From an uncultured Duncaniella sp. (GTDB taxonomy: Bacteria; Bacteroidota; Bacteroidia; Bacteroidales; Muribaculaceae), in NCBI GenBank assembly GCA_910576785.1, contig CAJTJG010000001.1, forward strand, positions 62,001-126,000: a DNA stretch of 64,000 nt. Direction: 5' to 3'. The position numbers and the translations under genes are program-made. Below are positions 33,580 to 41,297 of this stretch, in pieces. The first letter of the stretch is position 1. Each line of letters starts with the position of its first letter. Below the pieces are notes generated by a model. It saw only the letters and a list, made by a program, of their open reading frames with translations. It made no database searches and was not told the origin of the DNA.

Positions 33580-36396
33580 TCAGTTTCCGTAGGGTTTTTC
33601 ATTATCAAAGAAAGGAGCGAGGGGCCATACGAATGTAGCGGGATCGTCGGGTGTGGAGGGATCATATCCGGCGGGGATGACAAGATGGGCGGCAAGTGCT
33701 GGTATGGCCTTGCGCATCCCCTCGGCCACACATTTGGCCACCTGGGTGGCACCGAACGGATTGAAGTGGGTGTTGTCGGCAAGATCCTGGTCCTGGCCGG
33801 GGAACTGTCCGGCAGGGTAGTGCACGAAGGCTTTCTTCGAGTCTTCCTCACCCATGCTCTCATAGAGTGTCTTTGTCATTGGGTTGAGCTCTATCAGAGG
33901 CACGTTCTCGCGTGCGGCCACCGCACGCATGGCGTCGGGATAGTCGCCGTGGGTATCCTTGATGTGTCCGTTGTCATCGAAGTGCCTACGGGCGGTGGGG
34001 GTGATGAACCCGATGTTGAGACCTGCGGCTCGGGCCTTGTCGATGAACTCCTTGAGGCATGTGCTGAAATTGTACCATGCCCCCTTGCCGGGGCCTTTTT
34101 CCTTCTGGTCGTTATGGCCGAACTCCACGAGTACCCAGTCGCCGGGGCGGGCCATGGAGAGTACCTTGTCATAGCGTTTCTTGGCCAGGAATGAGCTTGC
34201 GCGCTCACCGCTCTCGGCATTGTTGGCTATGCAGATCTTTTCATCGAAGAAGGAGGGGATGATCTGTCCCCAGCTGGCCCACGGTTCCTTGGTCTGGTCC
34301 ACCACGGTGCTGTTGCCGCAGAGGTAGACGGTGGTGACACTGTCGGCCTCGCTGACGGGCTCGATGGTGATGTGGCTTACGGCGGGCGATGCTCCGGTGA
34401 ACTCGAGGGTGAGGCGGTCATCCCATGTCATGGTGCCCACCTCGCGGGGATTGATACGCACGGAGTCGCGCAGATTGATATGTGTGGAGCGTTTGTGCAC
34501 CATGAATGTGCGTGTCTCCTTCTTTCCCTTGCCGGTGTTGACGCGGTCGAGCATGAGGCGACGGCTCTCGGCACGCACCGTGGTCTCTGCCTTGCGTTTG
34601 CGGTCGCCCATGGTGACGGTCACTTTGTAGTTCCCGTCCGGCACACGGGCGGAGAAGAAGAATGGTTTGGATCCATCCTTGGCGGGAGCGGTGCCGAAGT
34701 CATAGCCGTAGCCGTTGAAGTCATTGTAGGCTCCCATGCCGGTGAGATCATAGTCGTAGACGGCGGGGAGCAGATACTCCTTGAGCGGACAGCCGTTGGA
34801 GCGGAGCCCCTCGGCAATCCCTGCGGCATTGAGGCGTGCGCCGGCTTTGGAGGCATGTGTGTGGTCTTTCTTGAAGTATGGAGCTGTGTTACCCTCGCCC
34901 AGCGCCTGTAGTTTCTGTCCGGATATGGTGTTGAGATCCACAAACCATGCTCCTCCCTGACGGGCTGCCTGACGGGCCCAGAGTCCGAAGCTGCTGAGAT
35001 TGCTCTCGATCTTGCCATCCTTCCACTTGTTGCGGGGAGTATGGCTGATGATCACAGGGATGGCGCCTTTTTCCTTGGCGTCCATGATGAACTTGCGGAG
35101 ATACCATCCGTAGGTGTAGACCACTTTGTTTTTGCCGGTGGCCTCCATGAGAAATACCTTGCTCTCCGGTCCGGCTCCGTGGAGCTCACCGCGGGCTTTG
35201 CCGGTGTTGATGTCGCCGCCGTCGTTGTGGCCGAACTGTATCAGCACGTAGTCGCCCGGCTGGAGGGCGTTGTAGACCTTGTCCCAACGGCCTTCGTCGA
35301 GAAAAGTGCGGGCGCTGCGTCCGGCCTTTGCATGATTCTCCACCGAGATGCGGGTGGTGTCGAAGAGCTCGGCTATTACGCTGCCCCAGCCCCACATGGA
35401 ATCATCACTGTTGTCCTCGTTCTTGACGGTGCTGTCGCCAATAGTGAAGAGCACGGGGCGTCCGGGTCGCCGTGACGATCCGGTGACAGTGTCCTTCTCC
35501 ACAGGGAGCATCCAGTCCTTGAGAGGTACGTCGGCCAACGCGCGTAATCCCTCAACGGCCGATTCGGCATTGACACGTGCGCCGAACTCTGAGGTGTGTA
35601 TGCGGTCGAGGTAGAACATGGTCTTGACCTTTTCCTTGCCGAATTTCTCAAACTTGCGTGCTGTGATCTCGTTGAGGTCCACGAACGGTACACCCTCGGC
35701 CTCGGCTACCTGACGGGCCCATAGTCCGAAGGTCTTGTTGACGCGCGTCACTTTGGTGCTGTCCTTGTCATCCCAGGCAGAGCGTGGGGTGAGAGAGAAA
35801 AGTATGGGGTGGCCGCCGCGGCTGCGCACATCGTTGATGTAGCGGCGCATGTATTCGCCATAGGTGTAGACGGTCTCTTTTTCTCCGGTTTCCTTGATGG
35901 TCACGTTGAGGCTGTCCTTGCCGATGCCGGGTATGGAGGCACGGGCTCGGCCGCTGTCATACGGGCCGTTGTCGTTGTGGCCAAGCTCGATTATCACCCA
36001 GTCGCCCGGGCGTATCCCCTTGACCACATCCTGCCACAGACGGTTGTAGAACGTGCGCGAGCTCATGCCGCCGAGGGCATGGTTCTCCACTGTCACTTTT
36101 CCCTTGTCGAAATATTCGGGCATGAAGTAGCCCCAGCCCCACTGTCCGTTGGAGCCGTTGCCGAGGGTGCCGGTGCGCATGGTGGAGTTGCCCACAAGGA
36201 AGAGCACCGGATTGTTGCCTACTCTTGTCGAGCCTGCAACAGGGCGCACCGTGCGTGCTTTGTTGAGACTGTCGAGAGTATTGTCTATCACATTGTTGAC
36301 ATCTTCCATCGGGGAGGCCACCTTGTTCTGTCCAGTGGCCGTGATGGATGCTCCGGCGACTATTGCGGCAGCTAAGAGAAGTCCGGAAAGTTTCAT
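33580..36396 (-). CDS. Triple-domain SGNH rhamnogalacturonan acetylesterase
   Basis: A 938-residue exported protein with three consecutive SGNH esterase domains of the rhamnogalacturonan acetylesterase type, all with complete catalytic residues. Domain 1 has Ser71 (FLVGNSTMR), GHND at 139-142 and Asp264/His267. Domain 2 has Ser322 (TIGDSTVK), GHND at 389-392 and Asp511/His514. Domain 3 has Ser696 (LCGNSTVV), GHND and Asp874/His877. A beta-sandwich of about 130 residues (548-680) precedes domain 3 and resembles the jelly-roll found before RGAE domains. Such enzymes remove acetyl groups from galacturonic acid so the lyase can act. Most relatives have one or two SGNH domains. The gene sits between PL11 (22 bp) and GH105 (8 bp). 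Confidence 0.9.
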   Translation of the reverse strand: MKLSGLLLAAAIVAGASITATGQNKVASPMEDVNNVIDNTLDSLNKARTVRPVAGSTRVGNNPVLFLVGNSTMRTGTLGNGSNGQWGWGYFMPEYFDKGKVTVENHALGGMSSRTFYNRLWQDVVKGIRPGDWVIIELGHNDNGPYDSGRARASIPGIGKDSLNVTIKETGEKETVYTYGEYMRRYINDVRSRGGHPILFSLTPRSAWDDKDSTKVTRVNKTFGLWARQVAEAEGVPFVDLNEITARKFEKFGKEKVKTMFYLDRIHTSEFGARVNAESAVEGLRALADVPLKDWMLPVEKDTVTGSSRRPGRPVLFTIGDSTVKNEDNSDDSMWGWGSVIAELFDTTRISVENHAKAGRSARTFLDEGRWDKVYNALQPGDYVLIQFGHNDGGDINTGKARGELHGAGPESKVFLMEATGKNKVVYTYGWYLRKFIMDAKEKGAIPVIISHTPRNKWKDGKIESNLSSFGLWARQAARQGGAWFVDLNTISGQKLQALGEGNTAPYFKKDHTHASKAGARLNAAGIAEGLRSNGCPLKEYLLPAVYDYDLTGMGAYNDFNGYGYDFGTAPAKDGSKPFFFSARVPDGNYKVTVTMGDRKRKAETTVRAESRRLMLDRVNTGKGKKETRTFMVHKRSTHINLRDSVRINPREVGTMTWDDRLTLEFTGASPAVSHITIEPVSEADSVTTVYLCGNSTVVDQTKEPWASWGQIIPSFFDEKICIANNAESGERASSFLAKKRYDKVLSMARPGDWVLVEFGHNDQKEKGPGKGAWYNFSTCLKEFIDKARAAGLNIGFITPTARRHFDDNGHIKDTHGDYPDAMRAVAARENVPLIELNPMTKTLYESMGEEDSKKAFVHYPAGQFPGQDQDLADNTHFNPFGATQVAKCVAEGMRKAIPALAAHLVIPAGYDPSTPDDPATFVWPLAPFFDNEKPYGN

Positions 36397-36418
36397 TGAT
36401 ACAGATTTATATGGTGAT

Positions 36419-38284
36419 TTATTTTATTACAGTCCCACGGAATTTTTTGCCTTTCAGGTCAGGTCCGAAGTAGAATCCGGCACCGGTGGGCTGATTGTAG
36501 GCTATGTTCTGGTTGGCTATGCTGTTGCGGTACACCGGATCCTCCAGAAATGTGTGGAAACGGTAGGAGGTGGGTATGGGTGATACGTAGAGCCTCAGAG
36601 CCGAATTGTCGGCGGTTCGCATCAGCACTTCCTCGCGCCAGTCGCCTATGATGTCGGCCTGCAGGCATGGGTTGGCCTTGGTCCAGTTGTTCGACACACA
36701 TCCGTCGAATGTGGCTATCACGTCGCACTGTCCGGTGGCCGGATTGTATTTGCTCACTTCATTTTTGTCAAGAAGCTCCCTGAGCAGGTCGCCGTCCCAC
36801 CATACGGCCATGTTGACCGGTATTTTAGCAGTGGTAGGGCCAGTTATCTCCATGGGGGGTGAGACGAGTGTGCCGTCGAAGCCACGCACACCTTCGGTGT
36901 TTGGTGACCATAATTCCACTCCGGGATGGTCGGGGTCTATATCGGCGGCCATGCAGCGGCCTATATCGAGATCGCTCGGAAACTGGAAGATGACCTCACC
37001 GGTAGCAGCATCACGCAGCGATGTGCCGTCCTTGCGGTTCTCGTGGCATCCCCATACGTAGTACCTTTCATTGTTTATATCGGATATCAGATGGATGGCA
37101 TCGCCATGGTACATGCCCGTGGAGTAGAGCCCCGAGCCGTCATGGTCCACTGCCATCTGACCATAGATTATCTCATCGCATCCGTCGGCATCCACATCGG
37201 CCACACGTAGATTATGGTTACCTTGTCCGGCATAAGCTTCATTGCCGGGGGTGTCGGAGTCGAACACCCAGCGTATCTTCAGATCTTTACCGTCCCAGTC
37301 GTAGGCGGCGAGCACGGAGCGGGTGTAGTAGCCGCGGCACATCACTGCCGACGGGCGCGTGCCGTCGAGATAGGCCGTGGCCGCAAGGAAGCGGTCGGAG
37401 CGGTTTGTGTAGCTGTCACCCCAGTCCTTGATATTGCCGCGTGGCGGGATATAGTCCACGGTGGCCATGGCCTCGCCCGTCAGACCGTTGAACACCGTGA
37501 GATATTCCGGTCCGGCTATGATGCGTCCCTTCATGTTGCGGAAGTCGGCACGGCGGTCGCCTATCACCCGGTTGGTGCCATCCATCGACCCGTCGGCTGT
37601 CTTGCATATCATCTCGGCTCGTCCATCGCCATCGAAGTCGGCCACGAGAAACTGTGTATAGTGTGCACCTGAACGTATGTTCTCTCCGAGATCCACCCTC
37701 CACAGCCTTGTACCGTCAAGGCGGTAGCAGTCTATCAGTGTAGGGCCTGTGAATCCGTCGTGGGCATTGTCGTGAGCATTTGTGGGATCCCACTTCAGGA
37801 ATATCTCATATTGACCGTCGCCGTCCACATCGCCGATTGATGCATCGTTGGCTGTATAGGTGTATTCCTTGCCGAATGGATCAACACCTCGCTCGGGACG
37901 GTCGAGAGGTATGTTGATATAACCGGTCGGAGCGTCGGCCGGCAGGGTGTATGATCCTGAATCCTTAGCCCCCCGGGAGGCCCTCACCTCATAGCGGGCG
38001 GCCGCTGATCCTTTGTAGGCATCCTTGAAGAATGTGGCATCGGCGAGCGGCTTTTTATTCAGTTTTTTGCCGTCGCGGTATATGTCGAATGTCTGGTTGT
38101 CGGGATCGGACGATTTGTATCTCCAGGAAATGGCGACACTGTCGGGCGACTCTCTCACGGCCACTACGCCGCGGTCCAGTTTCTCCATCTGCAATCTGGA
38201 ATAGTCATAGCGTGCCTGTGACGAGGCAGTCACGATTGTCATAGCGGCCAAGGCAGCCATCAATATCTTTTTCTTCTGGATCAT
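36419..38284 (-). CDS. PL11 rhamnogalacturonan lyase
   Basis: A 621-residue exported enzyme that cuts the RG-I backbone by beta-elimination between rhamnose and galacturonic acid. An N-terminal fibronectin-like strand domain (YSRLQMEKLDRGVVAVRE...ISWRYKSSDP) precedes an eight-bladed propeller. Calcium-binding loops recur in the blades: DVDGDGQYEIFLKWDPTN, DFDGDGRAEMICKTADG and DVDADGCDEIIYGQMAVDHDG. DSYTNRSDRFLAATAYLDG and IIGDWREEVLMRT are family landmarks. It follows the regulator gene with a 132-bp gap that holds a palindrome, so it may also have its own control point. Length is normal for PL11 subfamily 1. Confidence 0.95.
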   Translation of the reverse strand: MIQKKKILMAALAAMTIVTASSQARYDYSRLQMEKLDRGVVAVRESPDSVAISWRYKSSDPDNQTFDIYRDGKKLNKKPLADATFFKDAYKGSAAARYEVRASRGAKDSGSYTLPADAPTGYINIPLDRPERGVDPFGKEYTYTANDASIGDVDGDGQYEIFLKWDPTNAHDNAHDGFTGPTLIDCYRLDGTRLWRVDLGENIRSGAHYTQFLVADFDGDGRAEMICKTADGSMDGTNRVIGDRRADFRNMKGRIIAGPEYLTVFNGLTGEAMATVDYIPPRGNIKDWGDSYTNRSDRFLAATAYLDGTRPSAVMCRGYYTRSVLAAYDWDGKDLKIRWVFDSDTPGNEAYAGQGNHNLRVADVDADGCDEIIYGQMAVDHDGSGLYSTGMYHGDAIHLISDINNERYYVWGCHENRKDGTSLRDAATGEVIFQFPSDLDIGRCMAADIDPDHPGVELWSPNTEGVRGFDGTLVSPPMEITGPTTAKIPVNMAVWWDGDLLRELLDKNEVSKYNPATGQCDVIATFDGCVSNNWTKANPCLQADIIGDWREEVLMRTADNSALRLYVSPIPTSYRFHTFLEDPVYRNSIANQNIAYNQPTGAGFYFGPDLKGKKFRGTVIK

Positions 38285-38319
38285 AGTTGAACTGTGTGGT
38301 AATAGATTCTGTGCAAAAT

Positions 38320-38335
38320 TGGTATAAAAATACCA
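38320..38335. promoter_or_regulatory. Palindrome TGGTAT-N4-ATACCA upstream of the PL11 gene
   Basis: A perfect 6-bp inverted repeat with an AAAA spacer, 36 bp upstream of the PL11 ATG and inside the only sizeable gap of the RG-I operon. Overlapping it on the minus strand is CAATTTTG (about 38320-38313), one mismatch from a -7 box. It is a candidate operator for an internal promoter. Confidence 0.4.
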
Positions 38336-38416
38336 TATTCCGAGTGATCATAAGTGCCAAAAACGGGTGAATTTCGTGTCTAAGGATATATGGGATACGA
38401 TATCACTCCATCAGAG

Positions 38417-41269
38417 TCATTTTTCGTCCCCTTTCTTGTTATCCTTCCGCATGCCGTTCTGGTATTCCCTGGGGCTGACTCCGATCTCTTTGCCAAAGCT
38501 GGCGGTGAAATATCTCCGGTCGCTGAATCCCACCATCTCGGCTACCTGGCTTATGGTGTAGTTCTTGCTCTCAAGCAGACTGCACGCATGCTGCATCTTG
38601 ATGCCGCGTATGAAGTCGAGCGGAGTCTTGCCCGTGATGCTCTTGATCTTGCGCGAGAATGTGGAGCGCGACATGTTGACACCGGCTGCGAGGGTATTGA
38701 CATCGAAGTCCGAGTCATCCAGATTTGCTTCCACTACTTTTGTGGCTTTCTCGAGCAGCACACGGTCAAGCTTCTGGAACTCTTCCTCTGGCAGTGTGAC
38801 CGGACTTGTGAGATAGGATCGCATCTTGAGCATCTCCTCGCTGTCCGACCACATCTCCTCGTTCTTGGCCGTGAGGCGGCGTTGGTAGTAGATCATGGCA
38901 TACCATCCTATGCCGAGCAGTAGAATGATATATATGCACCATGCCCACCATGTCTCGTAGAAATGGGGGAGACGTCTGATCTTCAAGGTGGTGGTATGTG
39001 TGCTCATGCGGTTGTATTCATCCACAACCTTGACTTCGAGAGTGTGGTCACCGCGCCCGAGGGTATTGTATACGGCGATATTCTCGCCCGGGGCGGTTGT
39101 GCGCCATTCTGAGTCGAAACCCTTGATGCGGTACACATAGCGGAGTTTGGAGGGATAGCGGTAGTCGAGCGAAGAGAAGTGAAACTCAATGTTGCGATCT
39201 TCCGGATTGAGTGTAATGACCTGAGTGTCAAGTTTTAGCCCCCCCTCTAAACCACTGAGGAGCCGTGAGGCGCCCGACACTGTGACGTCAGTCACAACGG
39301 CTTTGGCTCCGGAGGTGTTCTCATTGAGGAACGGATTAGGCTTAAGAAATGCGAGACCACCTATGCCTCCTACCACGAATTGACCGTCGTGGGTGAGACA
39401 TTGTGTGCGCGACAGGAATCTCTCGAGGGGAACGTCCTTTCCCGCATGGTATACAAACCGGGTGCGGTTGGTAGGATTGAAGTCTATGAGGCGGGAGTCG
39501 GACATTATGCGCACGTGCCCGTCGCTGTCCACATATATCTGCTTGATGCCAGACTGGCCGAGATCGGCCCGTGAGTCAGGATAGTCATTGAATTCATGTG
39601 TGCGCGGATTATATTCGATAGCCCGGCCATCATCGGTACCTATCCATAGTTTGCCGTCGGGAGCAGCGGCGAGGGCCGATGATTTGTTGAACATAGTAGA
39701 GTCATCGGAAAGTTTGGTCACTTTACCGCCTGTCACCTCGAAGGGGCCGATCTCCTTGGATATGCCGAATATCTTGCGGTCGTTGGTCTCGATCACATCA
39801 GAGACATACCCTATGTCAGGAAATTTGTTTGTGAAATCACGCTGAATGAGATCATAGCAGAACAGACCTTCTGAAGTACCCAGCCACAGCATGCCGTGAC
39901 GGTCCTCGAATATCTTGGTTACCTTAACGGTCGGATCTGTCACCGGACCAAGATCGACAGAGTCAGCCGGAGCAATGTTCATGTCGCGGTGGGTAAGTGC
40001 GTAGACAGTGAGGCTGCGCTCGCGCGACACCCATACGCCTCCGCGTGATGGCGACGGGGCCATCTGTTCGGCCATGCGCAGACGCATATAGTTCAGGGCC
40101 GGGTTGTCATCGTAATATGTGATACGGTCAGTGGCCAGGTCATAGAGCAGGGGGCCGCTGCGGAATTGCAGCATCCAGAAGAGGTCCTCCCGTTCGGCCG
40201 GAAGCACGGCAGTGATGGCCGGGGGATTGGCATACCGCCGGCGTACGGAGGGGAGGCTGTGGGATGAGACCGTATTGTTGTCGAGATACACGGTGGAGCT
40301 TTCGCGGTCAAGACAGCCTATCCACATGGCTCCGGGAGTGGAGAGAATGGATGACATGAGCGCGCCGGAGAAACTGTCGGACACCGTGAGATCAAGCGGT
40401 GTGAGGGTTCCATCCGCTTCCGGCCGGAACACTACAAGATGGTTGCGTGTGATGCCCCACAGATATCCGCGCCGGTCATCCTGGGCGAAGTCCAGAAGGT
40501 TTTCGTAGTGTGTGGGCGACGAATCGTGCGGACGTATGAGGCTACCTACGAACTTGCGTTCGTCGCGCGGATTGAACCTGTAGAGCGATCCCCTGAAGTC
40601 GTAGATCCAGAAGTAGTTGTTGACATGATCCTGGATAATGCCGCCGAGGGGTACATCCTGCTCTATGGGCACATACATCACGAACGAGTCGGAGGCTTCG
40701 TCATAGCGCTTTACGCCTCTGGTATACGATGTGAGAAGTATATCGCCGTCGCGTGTCTCGCAGAAACCGCTCACATATGTGTCGCCCCCCTTGCGGTCGG
40801 TCACGGGATAGTCCTTCATCCACTTGCCATCGCGGTCATAGCGGCGCAACTTACCGTACTGGTTCACCCAGAGGTTCCCGTCGGAGGTGACGAAGATGGA
40901 GTTGACCATACCGGTACCTATGCGGGTCTGGTCAAGTGGGGATACGGCATAGGTATTCTTGTCGATGGTCCATGCGCCTTTGTCGGTGGCTACAAGGAGA
41001 TGTCCTATGCTGTCTTCACTGATGTGGTTTATATTATTGCCGATGCCGGGATGGAAGATATTGATGTTGTATCCGTCGTCGCGGCACAGACCGTTGGTGG
41101 TGCCGTACCACATGTACCCCTCAGAGTCGCGGTAGATTCGTCTGATACCTCTCTCCGGCAATTGATCCATGGTCTGGATTTTGTTGATAGAGAGATTGTT
41201 TGCCGCCCATGACGGGAGCAATGCAGTCAGGCTGACGATCAGTGTGACGAGACATCTGAGAGGTGACAT
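38417..41269 (-). CDS. Membrane-spanning sensor/AraC regulator (HTCS-like, no kinase)
   Basis: A 950-residue protein with signal-anchor MSPLRCLVTLIVSLTALLPSWA. About 700 residues of periplasmic two-component-regulator propeller repeats follow (GIRRIYRDSEGYMWYGTTNGL, DRHGMLWLGTSEGLF, PDGKLWIGTDDG). A Y_Y_Y domain near 690-760 (YRYPSKLRYVYRIKGFDSEW) precedes a transmembrane helix near 774-795. After only about 50 residues comes an AraC-type helix-turn-helix at about 845-940 (LAAGVNMSRSTFSRKIKSITG, ISQVAEMVGFSDRRYFTASFGK). The HisKA, HATPase and receiver modules of ordinary hybrid two-component systems are absent. It therefore seems to bind pectin fragments outside and DNA inside in one chain. 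It is the second gene of the RG-I operon and presumably controls it. Confidence 0.88.
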   Translation of the reverse strand: MSPLRCLVTLIVSLTALLPSWAANNLSINKIQTMDQLPERGIRRIYRDSEGYMWYGTTNGLCRDDGYNINIFHPGIGNNINHISEDSIGHLLVATDKGAWTIDKNTYAVSPLDQTRIGTGMVNSIFVTSDGNLWVNQYGKLRRYDRDGKWMKDYPVTDRKGGDTYVSGFCETRDGDILLTSYTRGVKRYDEASDSFVMYVPIEQDVPLGGIIQDHVNNYFWIYDFRGSLYRFNPRDERKFVGSLIRPHDSSPTHYENLLDFAQDDRRGYLWGITRNHLVVFRPEADGTLTPLDLTVSDSFSGALMSSILSTPGAMWIGCLDRESSTVYLDNNTVSSHSLPSVRRRYANPPAITAVLPAEREDLFWMLQFRSGPLLYDLATDRITYYDDNPALNYMRLRMAEQMAPSPSRGGVWVSRERSLTVYALTHRDMNIAPADSVDLGPVTDPTVKVTKIFEDRHGMLWLGTSEGLFCYDLIQRDFTNKFPDIGYVSDVIETNDRKIFGISKEIGPFEVTGGKVTKLSDDSTMFNKSSALAAAPDGKLWIGTDDGRAIEYNPRTHEFNDYPDSRADLGQSGIKQIYVDSDGHVRIMSDSRLIDFNPTNRTRFVYHAGKDVPLERFLSRTQCLTHDGQFVVGGIGGLAFLKPNPFLNENTSGAKAVVTDVTVSGASRLLSGLEGGLKLDTQVITLNPEDRNIEFHFSSLDYRYPSKLRYVYRIKGFDSEWRTTAPGENIAVYNTLGRGDHTLEVKVVDEYNRMSTHTTTLKIRRLPHFYETWWAWCIYIILLLGIGWYAMIYYQRRLTAKNEEMWSDSEEMLKMRSYLTSPVTLPEEEFQKLDRVLLEKATKVVEANLDDSDFDVNTLAAGVNMSRSTFSRKIKSITGKTPLDFIRGIKMQHACSLLESKNYTISQVAEMVGFSDRRYFTASFGKEIGVSPREYQNGMRKDNKKGDEK

Positions 41270-41297
41270 GAGGGTATCGGGGTATGGTTTGTGATGG

